Source: Methylotenera_A sp040387515
Lineage (GTDB): Bacteria; Pseudomonadota; Gammaproteobacteria; Burkholderiales; Methylophilaceae
Direction of reading: 5' to 3'
Length of the DNA: 49,714 nucleotides
Assembly: GCA_040387515.1 (NCBI GenBank)
Contig: JAZKDP010000020.1
Location: 1-49,714 of the forward strand
A program made the translations under genes and the position numbers. How positions within the stretch are numbered: the stretch's first letter is position 1; each line of letters opens with the position of its first letter. The notes beneath the pieces were generated by a model. The model was not told where the DNA came from. It did not search any database and saw nothing but the letters and a program-made list of their open reading frames with translations. Below are positions 42,916 through 49,714 of this stretch, piece by piece.

Positions 42916-43512
42916 TTAAAGTTGCTTTCTGCCAAGTAATGCCATAGATAAAGTCCCACTATCTACATATTCAATTTCGCCGCCCATTGGCAAGCCACGT
43001 GCAATACGACTTACTGCGATGCCACGCGTTTTAAGTAGCTCACTAATGTAATGCGCTGTTGCTTCACCTTCAACCGTGTAATTGGTCGCTAAAATCACTT
43101 CACTAATCACACCGTCTTGTGCACGTTTAATTAACTTATCCAGATTGATTTCTTTTGGGCCAATGCCATCTAATGGCGATAATCGCCCCATCAGCACAAA
43201 ATACATACCGCTGTATGAGTGTGTTTGTTCCATCATCATTAAATCCGTTGGCATCTCAATCACGCAGAGCTGCGACTGCTCGCGCTTATCTGATGTGCAT
43301 AGCGGGCAAACAGGAGTCTCGGAAAAGTTATTGCACAGCGTGCAATGGCCTAATGCCTGTAAGGCATTTTCTAAGCTATTACCTAGTTTTGCAGCACCTT
43401 TGCGGTCGCGTTGCAATAGATAATAAGCCATACGCAAAGCGGATTTCGGGCCTACACCAGGCAAGCAGCGGAGTGAGTCGATTAATTGCTCAAGAGCAGG
43501 CGGATTTTTCAA
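42916..43512 (-). CDS. recR: Recombination mediator protein RecR
   Basis: Toroidal DNA clamp that works with RecF/RecO in gap repair. A helix-hairpin-helix (LRCLPGVGPKSALRMAYYLL) is followed by a C4 zinc finger (CTLCNNFSETPVCPLC), a Toprim domain (LCVIEMPTDLMMMEQ, YFVLMGRLSPLDGIGP) and the C-terminal ARGLPMGGEIEYVDSGTL. 198 residues, normal. It follows ybaB and dnaX on the same strand, the conserved dnaX-ybaB-recR order. Confidence 0.98.
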   Translation of the reverse strand: MKNPPALEQLIDSLRCLPGVGPKSALRMAYYLLQRDRKGAAKLGNSLENALQALGHCTLCNNFSETPVCPLCTSDKREQSQLCVIEMPTDLMMMEQTHSYSGMYFVLMGRLSPLDGIGPKEINLDKLIKRAQDGVISEVILATNYTVEGEATAHYISELLKTRGIAVSRIARGLPMGGEIEYVDSGTLSMALLGRKQL

Positions 43513-43569
43513 TGCAGAAACTTTGAGTGATTAATTAAGTATTTTAAAAAGATTGAAATACAAAGTCGT

Positions 43570-43878
43570 TTAAAAAGGTAATTTAAAACCAGCCGGCATC
43601 ATGCCGCTCATGCGCGCATTCGATGTCGCTTCTGCTTTTGCTCTAGCATCATTTAAGGCAATCAGCAATAAATCCTCTAACGTTTCCCTGTCATCCATTG
43701 CAGCATCATCAATCACTACGCGTTTTACCACGTTATTACAGGTCATGCTTACTTTAACCAAGCCACTGCTGGCAACACCTTCTACCAACGTTTCAGCTAA
43801 TTCAGCTTGTGCTTTTTGCATATTCGCTTGCATCTGTTGGGCTTGCTTCATCATATTGCCCATGCCACCTTTCATCAT
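43570..43878 (-). CDS. ybaB: YbaB/EbfC family nucleoid-associated protein
   Basis: Small dimeric DNA-binding protein. Met/Gln-rich N-terminal helix (MGNMMKQAQQMQANMQKAQA), the beta region VEGVASSGLVKVSMTCNN, and the helix LLIALNDARAKAEATSNARM are typical. The C-terminus (MMPAGFKLPF) is also standard. 102 residues. GGAG lies before the ATG (AAGGAGAAAAGT on the coding strand). It sits between dnaX and recR. Confidence 0.97.
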   Translation of the reverse strand: MMKGGMGNMMKQAQQMQANMQKAQAELAETLVEGVASSGLVKVSMTCNNVVKRVVIDDAAMDDRETLEDLLLIALNDARAKAEATSNARMSGMMPAGFKLPF

Positions 43879-43906
43879 ACTTTTCTCCTTAATGTAATGA
43901 AAAATT

Positions 43907-45673
43907 TTAAACAGGTTTTATTGAATTAGGGATTATGGTCGCGCCAAAATCACTCATCAATGCTTGTACAAAGCTGTCTTGCATGATCGCCGCTTCGGCC
44001 GCGTTTTGCACAGTCACTTTTTCTGCTGCATTTTGTTTGGCCGGTGTAATAATTTCAGCCTCATGAACGCTGCCGACTTCAACAGTTAATTTTATTCTTT
44101 TACCAAAATGTTGGTTAATCGCGCTGGATAATTTGTCTTGATAACTTGCACTGACTAGATGTTTCTGACTTTCTGCAACGCGCAGGGTGATGCTGTTATC
44201 GTCATAAGTGACCATCTCACAATTTTGTGCCAGCGCGCGTGCAAGTCCTAGTTTCAAGTTTTGCTCAACTAATCTACGCCAATTACCATCGAAACTACTA
44301 TGCGTTGCGCCAGTACTTTCTATATCTAAATCATTACTGCGTTGTTCAATGGTATTACTTTCAACAGGGATTGCTTGATTCGTTTGAACAGGCGGCTTAG
44401 TCACGAGCGAAGCATTTATTTCTAAATGTGGACTTGTTAAATCAGTGCTTGTTAAATTAGGATGTTGTAAATTAGTGCTCTGTAAATCATGCCGTTTTTC
44501 AACTGCATTAGGCGCTGCACTAATTGTTGGTTTTAATACGATAGGTTGCGTTGAAACAGAAGGTTTGGACTGATTAACCGTTAATTTCTCATGCGGCGCA
44601 AAAGCCAACATCCGCAGTAAACTCATGGTAAAGCCTGCATACTCGTCAGGTGCTAAACCAATATCGCGGCGGCCCAGCAATGCAATTTGATAGTATAGCT
44701 GTAATGTCTCTGCTGGTAGTTTTGCGGCTAAATCGGTCAACAAAGCATATTCTGGATGATCATCCGCGATGCTATTCGGCACGGTTTGTATCACGGCGAT
44801 TTGCTGCAGAATATTGGCTAAATCATTTAATGCTGCCTCAAACGCAATGTTGCGCATTTGCATGGATAAGGCTTTTTCAATTAAGCCTGCACCATCCTGA
44901 TTGATTAACGCATACAAAATATCAAACAGATAAGTTTGGTCGATTGCTCCAAGCATGCCGCGCACTTCAGTTTCATTCACGGTTTGATTGCCATATGCAA
45001 TCGCTTGATCCGTCAGTGATAAGGCGTCGCGCATACTGCCTGCCGCTGCACGGGCAATTAAGTTAATTGCCGCTGGCTCATAATTGATATTTTCTTGTGC
45101 GAGTACATTTTGCAGATGCTCAGTGATAGTGATACTTGCCATCTGCCTTAAATTAAACTGTAAACAACGCGATAACACGGTGACTGGTACTTTTTGGGGG
45201 TCAGTCGTTGCTAGTATGAATTTAACGTGTGCTGGCGGCTCTTCTAGCGTTTTAAGCATGGCATTAAAGGCACTTTTAGACAGCATGTGTACTTCATCAA
45301 TAATGTAGACTTTAAAACGGCCAACAGTAGGTGCGTATTGCGCGTTGTCTAGCAATTCGCGCATGGCATCTACTTGCGTATTGGATGCCGCATCTACTTC
45401 CAGCAAATCCACAAAGCGACCACGGTCAATCTCAGTACAGGCATTACACACGCCGCAGGGCGTCGCAGTGATGCCTGTTTCGCAATTCAGTGATTTGGCT
45501 AAAATCCGTGCGATAGTTGTTTTGCCAACGCCACGCGTACCTGTGAACAAATAAGCATGATGCAACCGTTGTTGCGTCAATGCATTAGTTAATGCGCGCA
45601 CTACATGTGGCTGGCCAACTAAGGTATCAAAAGATTTGGGGCGATATTTGCGTGCTAAAACGAGATATGACAT
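43907..45673 (-). CDS. dnaX: DNA polymerase III subunit gamma/tau
   Basis: Clamp-loader ATPase. Walker A GTRGVGKTTIARILA, a C4 zinc module (CETGITATPCGVCNACTEI), Walker B DEVHMLSKSAFNAML and the SRC sensor motif (VLSRCLQFNLR) occupy about residues 1-240. Domain III follows to about 370, then a Thr/Ser/Asn-rich linker containing a short HPNLTSTDLTSPH-type repetition (about 385-450) and a C-terminal tau-like domain (WRRLVEQNLKLGLARALAQN). 588 residues. I see no A-rich slippery stretch for a gamma frameshift. The 4.5S RNA lies just upstream. Confidence 0.97.
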   Translation of the reverse strand: MSYLVLARKYRPKSFDTLVGQPHVVRALTNALTQQRLHHAYLFTGTRGVGKTTIARILAKSLNCETGITATPCGVCNACTEIDRGRFVDLLEVDAASNTQVDAMRELLDNAQYAPTVGRFKVYIIDEVHMLSKSAFNAMLKTLEEPPAHVKFILATTDPQKVPVTVLSRCLQFNLRQMASITITEHLQNVLAQENINYEPAAINLIARAAAGSMRDALSLTDQAIAYGNQTVNETEVRGMLGAIDQTYLFDILYALINQDGAGLIEKALSMQMRNIAFEAALNDLANILQQIAVIQTVPNSIADDHPEYALLTDLAAKLPAETLQLYYQIALLGRRDIGLAPDEYAGFTMSLLRMLAFAPHEKLTVNQSKPSVSTQPIVLKPTISAAPNAVEKRHDLQSTNLQHPNLTSTDLTSPHLEINASLVTKPPVQTNQAIPVESNTIEQRSNDLDIESTGATHSSFDGNWRRLVEQNLKLGLARALAQNCEMVTYDDNSITLRVAESQKHLVSASYQDKLSSAINQHFGKRIKLTVEVGSVHEAEIITPAKQNAAEKVTVQNAAEAAIMQDSFVQALMSDFGATIIPNSIKPV

Positions 45674-45739
45674 AAGCGAGACTTTAGCTTAAAAAATGGA
45701 TTTCGTCTAAGCTAAAATGTAGAAGATTTTTTAAGAAGA

Positions 45740-45833
45740 GGCGAGCCAAACCCCCGGCACTTGCTTAATAGTTGTGGCTGCTTGCTTCCGCATCTGACCA
45801 GATTGGCTACTTTACAATGCGGGGAGGCCCGCC
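45740..45833 (-). ncRNA. ffs: Signal recognition particle 4.5S RNA (small type)
   Basis: On the minus strand the RNA begins GGCGGGCC and ends GGCTCGCC, which pair over 8 positions with one wobble. The conserved Ffh-binding core is present: CTGGTCAGATGCGGAAGCAA followed by GCAGCC, i.e. the GGTCAG / GGAAGCAAGCAGCC signature with its tetraloop. Length is about 94 bases, right for the bacterial small SRP RNA without an Alu domain. It lies between the DUF779 gene and dnaX on the same strand. Confidence 0.93.
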
Positions 45834-45840
45834 AAATGTA

Positions 45841-45868
45841 ATTTTACCTTAATTCTAGAATCAACCAA
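45841..45868 (-). promoter_or_regulatory. Promoter of the 4.5S RNA gene
   Basis: On the minus strand TTGGTT (45868-45863) is followed after 16 bases by TAAAAT (45846-45841). The expected start about 7 bases further coincides with the 5' end of the predicted RNA near 45833. Confidence 0.6.
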
Positions 45869-45896
45869 TAAAATTATGTAATTAAATGGATATATG

Positions 45897-46283
45897 TCAT
45901 GCATAACCAGCACGTAGTACAGGTGGTAACGCTGCTAGCTCTTCGTCTGAATACAAACGACCTTGGGTAATAAAGGCAAACCCACTGCCACAATCCAACG
46001 AAAATGAACCGCTAGAACCGGGTTGTGCATCTAATATGGTGTGCATGTTTTCAGCGAAAGTAAAATGACTATCACCCATGTAAAAAGTGGCTTTTTTCTC
46101 TGTGCCTAGTACGCCAAGAATTACATCTGATGCGCTGGCATGAAACTCATTTTTTGGCATGCATAATGGACCGCTACCTTCGCAGCAACCGCCAGATTGT
46201 AAAAAGATTATTTCACCATATTGAGCGGTTAACTTGTCAATTAATGCTAACGCTGACGGAGTTGTGGATAAACGTTCAGCCAT
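45897..46283 (-). CDS. DUF779 family protein
   Basis: 128-residue soluble protein. The cysteine-rich QSGGCCEGSGPLC, HASASDVILGVLG and LDCGSGFAFITQGR are the conserved DUF779 stretches; the three N-terminal cysteines may bind a metal. The family is frequently encoded beside aldehyde dehydrogenases, as here (the dehydrogenase lies 131 bases upstream on the same strand). Its function is not known to me; a role in handling or regulating the dehydrogenase is an inference from context only. Confidence 0.92.
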   Translation of the reverse strand: MAERLSTTPSALALIDKLTAQYGEIIFLQSGGCCEGSGPLCMPKNEFHASASDVILGVLGTEKKATFYMGDSHFTFAENMHTILDAQPGSSGSFSLDCGSGFAFITQGRLYSDEELAALPPVLRAGYA

Positions 46284-46365
46284 GATTAACTCTCCAAAAT
46301 ATTACCGTATGACTTTAAATAAAACACGCACGAATGCTTGAGGCTAAATGTCATGCTGAATAAAT

Positions 46366-46393
46366 AGGGGCGAGTAAACCCGCCCCTTTTTTT
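46366..46393. terminator. GC-rich stem-loop with T7 run between the aldehyde dehydrogenase and DUF779 genes
   Basis: AGGGGCG (46366-46372), loop AGTAAACC, CGCCCCT (46381-46387), with seven T at 46387-46393. The T run is on the plus strand, although the genes on both sides are read from the minus strand; there the stem is followed by ATTTATT. It may therefore reduce read-through into DUF779 or act mainly against antisense transcription. Confidence 0.7.
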
Positions 46394-46414
46394 GTTAAAT
46401 AGACTAAAGTTCTT

Positions 46415-47935
46415 TTAGAAGAAACCTAGTTTATTTGGGTTATAACTTACCAATAAATTTTTAGTTTGTTGGTAATGGTCAAGCATCATTTTGTGGTTTT
46501 CGCGACCCACACCTGATTCTTTATAGCCACCGAATGCTGCATGCGCAGGATAGGCATGGTAGCAGTTTGTCCACACACGACCCGCTTTAATGCCGCGACC
46601 CATACGGTAAGCTGTTGTGCCATTTCGAGTCCAAACACCAGCACCTAGACCGAAAATAGTGTCATTAGCGATTGCTAATGCCTCTGCTTCGTCCTTGAAA
46701 GTAGTCACTGCGAGCACTGGGCCAAAAATCTCTTCTTGGAACACGCGCATTTTGTTGTGGCCTTTTAGCAAAGTTGGTTGAATATAATAGCCTTCAGCAA
46801 AGTCGCCTTTTAGCTCATTGCGGTTACCACCGATTAATACTTCCGCACCTTCTTGCTTACCAATATCAATGTAGTTCATGATTTTGTTCATTTGGTCTTG
46901 CGAAGCTTGTGCGCCAAGCATTGTATTTGGATCTAATGGATTGCCTTGTTTAATAGCCGCAACACGTTTCAATACACGTTCCATAAATTTGTCGTAAATA
47001 GATTCTTGAATAATGGCGCGTGATGGGCAAGTACAGACCTCACCTTGGTTGAAAGCAAACAGTACCAAGCCTTCAATCGCTTTATCAAAGAACGCATCAT
47101 CTTCATCCATAATATCGGCGAAGAAAATGTTAGGTGATTTACCGCCTAATTCAAGTGTAGCTGGAATCAAATTGCTAGCAGCAGCTTGTGCAATCGCACG
47201 GCCTGTAGCAGTTGAGCCTGTGAAACCGATTTTAGCAATACGTTTACTGTTAGCCAGCGGTGCACCTACTTCACGGCCATAACCATTGACAATATTAATC
47301 ACGCCTGGTGGTACTAAATCACCAATCACTTCCATTAAAATTAAGATAGAAAGCGGTGTGAATTCAGCTGGTTTTAATACAACACAGTTACCCGCAGCCA
47401 AAGCTGGCGCTAGTTTCCAAGCTGCCATTAAAATTGGGAAGTTCCAAGGGATAATTTGACCAACAACGCCTAGCGGCTCATGAAAGTGATAAGCAATCGT
47501 ATCATTATCAATCTCGCTAATACTGCCTTCTTGTGCACGAATGGCACCAGCAAAATAGCGGAAGTGATCAACAGTTAATGGGATATCCGCATTCATTGTT
47601 TCACGGATTGGTTTGCCGTTATCAATCGTATCGGCAGTTGCAATTAACTCAAGATTCGCTTCAATCCTATCGGCGATTTTAAGTAAGATATTGGAGCGTT
47701 CCGTTGTGGAAGTCTTACCCCATTTTTCAGCGATAGCATGAGCAGCATCCAATGCTAACTCAACATCTTCTGCGCTAGAGCGAGCAGCTTTTGTATAAAC
47801 TTTGCCCGTAATCGGCGTAATCACATCAAAATATTCACCTTTAACAGGAGCAACCCATTTTCCACCGATGAAATTATCGTATTGGGCTTTATAAGGGATT
47901 TTTACACCAAGGCCTTTTAGTAAATCTAAACTCAT
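46415..47935 (-). CDS. NAD(P)-dependent aldehyde dehydrogenase (AcoD/ExaC-like)
   Basis: Oxidises aliphatic aldehydes to acids, probably acetaldehyde or similar. The NAD-binding IGFTGSTATGRAIAQAA, catalytic Glu motif LELGGKSPNIFFAD and catalytic Cys in FNQGEVCTCPSRAII are intact; PWNFPILMAAWKLAPALAAG is also typical. 506 residues, the usual length of the acetaldehyde-dehydrogenase branch that carries two nearby cysteines (CTC). It is followed by the DUF779 gene. A role in detoxifying or oxidising aldehydes fits a methylotroph but the substrate is not shown by sequence. Confidence 0.94.
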   Translation of the reverse strand: MSLDLLKGLGVKIPYKAQYDNFIGGKWVAPVKGEYFDVITPITGKVYTKAARSSAEDVELALDAAHAIAEKWGKTSTTERSNILLKIADRIEANLELIATADTIDNGKPIRETMNADIPLTVDHFRYFAGAIRAQEGSISEIDNDTIAYHFHEPLGVVGQIIPWNFPILMAAWKLAPALAAGNCVVLKPAEFTPLSILILMEVIGDLVPPGVINIVNGYGREVGAPLANSKRIAKIGFTGSTATGRAIAQAAASNLIPATLELGGKSPNIFFADIMDEDDAFFDKAIEGLVLFAFNQGEVCTCPSRAIIQESIYDKFMERVLKRVAAIKQGNPLDPNTMLGAQASQDQMNKIMNYIDIGKQEGAEVLIGGNRNELKGDFAEGYYIQPTLLKGHNKMRVFQEEIFGPVLAVTTFKDEAEALAIANDTIFGLGAGVWTRNGTTAYRMGRGIKAGRVWTNCYHAYPAHAAFGGYKESGVGRENHKMMLDHYQQTKNLLVSYNPNKLGFF

Positions 47936-48260
47936 GCTAACTCCTCTAGTTTTGCTATTGATAATGTAGTATTTCTGTTGTTAAAACCGCATTGCTTCGT
48001 TGCTGTTTTTATGATGTTTGAAATTTCACTTAGTTCCGCGTATGTATTTGTTATTTAAGATTTTTTTATCTTTTTAACAAACACGTTTACCAGCAATTGG
48101 TTGTGATAAACAATAAACCTTAGTCGTGTGCAAATCAAGCAAAAATAATATTTTCATTCCAAATTTATTTTCAAGCTATGGCGGAGCGATGCCGCATACG
48201 CTATAGTTTGCGCATTAGAAGAATGTTAACTTTATACTAAAGTAAGGTAAAAACGCATTT
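47936..48260. other. 325-base divergent intergenic region (aldehyde dehydrogenase / adenylate cyclase)
   Basis: No gene is seen. Near the cyclase side, TATACT (48233-48238) within the small inverted repeat ACTTTA-TAC-TAAAGT (48230-48244) is a possible -10 box; TTGCGC (48208-48213) is a poor, 19-base-distant -35. AAGG near 48244 may serve translation. On the dehydrogenase side I found no GG-N10-GC sigma-54 element, although homologous dehydrogenases are sometimes sigma-54 controlled. Confidence 0.4.
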
Positions 48261-49496
48261 ATGTCTGATTCGTCAGCAGTTTTTGGGGTTACCACAAGGG
48301 AGTTTTGGCATAACATAAGCCATCCAACAGATTCCACCATAGGCAAAGCCATACTTTCAATTCTAGTTTTCGCTGAAAGTTTGGTTTGTATTTTTTGGAT
48401 ATTTACACTTTCGGGTCTTGGCGAAGGTTATGCAATTATGGCGGCCGTGCCATACGCCTATATTATTCTTTCCTACTTTAGTCTTTTGGTTTTTTACCGT
48501 ACCAAAAAATTCGAATATTTCACTTTTACCCAATTAGTCATGTTGCTGGTCATGCCGTTTTTTATGCAGTGGGCGATTGGCGGATATGAGGCGTCCAGTG
48601 GTATGGCGATTTGGGCAATATTGTCGCCTATTGGCGCATTAATGATTCTAGGTACAAAGCAATCAACGCCGTGGTTTATTTTATTTGCTTTTTTGGCTGG
48701 CCTATCTTGGAAACTTAACTACTTATTTGCAGGCAATTCTTTGCCAATTCCCACGCATGTAAAAGATACCTTCTTTTTAATGAATATTATGGGTACCGCA
48801 TGTATTTTGTATGCAGTAATGCGTTATTTTCAAAGCCAAAAAGAGCGTACTCTACATGAACTTGAGTTAGAGCAGGAACGCTCAGAAAAATTGTTGCTGA
48901 ATATTCTGCCAAAATCCATTGCGAATCGTTTAAAAGACAATGACATGCGTATTGCAGATAGCCATGATGCAGTGACTATTTTATTTGCAGATATTGTAGG
49001 CTTTACTAAACTCACGGCCGCCATGCCGCCAGCAGAGTTGGTTGATTTGTTAAGTCAGCTATTTTCCCGCTTTGATCAGTTGGCAGATAGTTATGGCTTA
49101 GAAAAAATAAAAACCATCGGTGATGGTTATATGGTGGTAGGTGGGGCGCCAGTTAGTCTAGATGATCATGCCAATATTATTGCGCTACTGGCCTTACAAA
49201 TGCAGGAAGAGTTGGCGCTATTTAATACGCAGGTTGATAAAGAATTACAAATGCGCATTGGCATCAGCAGTGGACCTGTGGTCGCTGGCGTTATTGGTAC
49301 CAGTAAATTTGCCTATGATATTTGGGGTGACTCGGTCAATATGGCTAGCCGTATGGAGAAAAATGGACTACCAGGCATGATTCAAGTGAGTGAGTTTACT
49401 TATAACCTCATTAAAGATAAGCATATTTTTGAATCGCGGGGTTTAATCCAAATTAAAGGCAAAGGTAAGGTTAATACGTATTTACTTAAAGCTTGA
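48261..49496 (+). CDS. Membrane-bound class III adenylate cyclase
   Basis: Predicted to make cAMP from ATP. Six transmembrane helices (about residues 28-50, 56-78, 87-108, 114-131, 134-156, 170-190) precede a short coiled-coil linker (KERTLHELELEQERSEKLLLN) and a catalytic domain (about 230-411). Metal-binding D244 (LFADIVGFTK) and D288 (KTIGDGYM), adenine-selecting K284 and D353 (AYDIWGDSVN), and transition-state N360 and R364 are all in place, so it should be an active homodimer specific for ATP. 411 residues. It is followed by tRNA-Ser, with no obvious partner gene. Confidence 0.92.
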   Translation: MSDSSAVFGVTTREFWHNISHPTDSTIGKAILSILVFAESLVCIFWIFTLSGLGEGYAIMAAVPYAYIILSYFSLLVFYRTKKFEYFTFTQLVMLLVMPFFMQWAIGGYEASSGMAIWAILSPIGALMILGTKQSTPWFILFAFLAGLSWKLNYLFAGNSLPIPTHVKDTFFLMNIMGTACILYAVMRYFQSQKERTLHELELEQERSEKLLLNILPKSIANRLKDNDMRIADSHDAVTILFADIVGFTKLTAAMPPAELVDLLSQLFSRFDQLADSYGLEKIKTIGDGYMVVGGAPVSLDDHANIIALLALQMQEELALFNTQVDKELQMRIGISSGPVVAGVIGTSKFAYDIWGDSVNMASRMEKNGLPGMIQVSEFTYNLIKDKHIFESRGLIQIKGKGKVNTYLLKA

Positions 49497-49527
49497 TTAT
49501 TTGATGTGCTCATGTCGTTAAGTCGCT

Positions 49528-49555
49528 TTGTCATCGGTTGCGTATCGTATATAAT
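49528..49555 (+). promoter_or_regulatory. Promoter of the tRNA-Ser gene
   Basis: TTGTCA (49528-49533), 16-base spacer, TATAAT (49550-49555). Followed by CCGCCGC, a GC-rich discriminator expected of stringently controlled stable-RNA promoters. The tRNA begins 46 bases after the -10 box, leaving a short 5' leader for processing. Confidence 0.75.
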
Positions 49556-49600
49556 CCGCCGCTCAAGTTAAGGCAAAACTTGTACTAGTATCTTCTGCTA

Positions 49601-49690
49601 GGAGAGATGGATGAGCGGTTTAAGTCACCACCCTGGAAAGGTGGCACAGGGTTTACCTTGTCGAGAGTTCGAATCTCTCTCTCTCCGCCA
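49601..49690 (+). tRNA. tRNA-Ser (anticodon GGA)
   Basis: Class II tRNA of 90 bases including the encoded CCA. The acceptor stem GGAGAGA (49601-49607) pairs with TCTCTCC (49680-49686), discriminator G, CCA at 49688-49690. Anticodon stem CCACC/GGTGG encloses the loop CTGGAAA with GGA at 49635-49637. A long variable arm (CACAGGGTTTACCTTGTC) and the T-arm GAGAGTTCGAATCTCTC are present, all serine-type features. It reads UCC and UCU codons. Confidence 0.97.
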
Positions 49691-49714
49691 AAAGTTAGTT
49701 TCAAGCAGTATCAT

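Noticed and set aside
43082..43526. Frames of 113 and 123 codons antisense to recR
   Set aside because: They overlap each other in different frames and lie wholly on a clear recR gene; neither resembles a protein family.
44400..44700. Programmed frameshift in dnaX producing the gamma form
   Set aside because: No A AAA AAG or long homopolymer slippery site with a following stem was found on the coding strand in the linker region.
47936..48260. Sigma-54 promoter for the aldehyde dehydrogenase
   Set aside because: No TGGCAC-N5-TTGC-like element could be found on the minus strand in this gap.
1..49714. CRISPR array, insertion sequence, prophage or toxin-antitoxin module
   Set aside because: No regularly spaced repeats, transposase-like frames, integrase or paired small toxin/antitoxin frames were seen anywhere in the window.

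Overview
The window looks like a chromosome segment of an obligate or facultative methylotroph of the family Methylophilaceae (Betaproteobacteria; Methylotenera-like). The reasons are the AT-leaning base composition, the betaproteobacterial gene orders (ndk-rlmN-pilF-rodZ-ispG-hisS, yfgM-bamB-der, bamD diverging from rluD-pgeF, hfq-hflX-hflK-hflC-DUF2065-hisZ-purA, mtaD-ubiG-gph) and a four-gene set (about 35.4-38.8 kb) resembling the tetrahydromethanopterin/methanofuran cofactor genes of methylotrophs. The family assignment is an inference from content, not from a database match.

Layout. 0-12 kb (+): nucleotide metabolism, 23S rRNA/tRNA methylation, type IV pilus lipoprotein, cell-shape factor RodZ, isoprenoid synthesis, histidyl-tRNA synthetase, then a SIMPL-domain protein and two peptide-type ABC ATPases without a permease, followed by YfgM, BamB and Der. 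12-17.3 kb: bamD (-) diverging from rluD and pgeF (+), a ZIP-family metal transporter and rimO. 17.3-25.4 kb: an unrecognised small protein, a phytanoyl-CoA-dioxygenase-like enzyme, and a TetR repressor diverging from a complete RND efflux operon (adaptor, pump, outer-membrane factor), with a well-defined AcrR-like operator between them. 25.4-27.1 kb (-): a 555-residue protein of unknown function carrying a split PilZ-like signature. 27.2-34 kb (+): gltX, hfq, hflX, hflK, hflC, a DUF2065 protein and hisZ. 34-38.8 kb (+): purA followed by a tightly packed flavoprotein / dihydropteroate-synthase-like / DUF447 / MfnB cluster. 38.8-42.8 kb (+): OmpA-like porin with a strong terminator, mtaD-like deaminase, ubiG and gph. 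42.9-45.8 kb (-): recR, ybaB, dnaX and the 4.5S signal-recognition-particle RNA. 45.9-48 kb (-): DUF779 protein and an aldehyde dehydrogenase. 48.2-49.7 kb (+): a membrane class III adenylate cyclase and tRNA-Ser(GGA).

No mobile element, prophage, CRISPR array or restriction/defence island was seen; this is mostly core genome. The best leads are the C1-cofactor cluster, the PilZ-like protein with a long insertion, the RND operator/promoter architecture, a terminator-like hairpin at the hfq/hflX junction, and two genes whose -10 boxes lie so close to the start codon that leaderless transcripts are possible.
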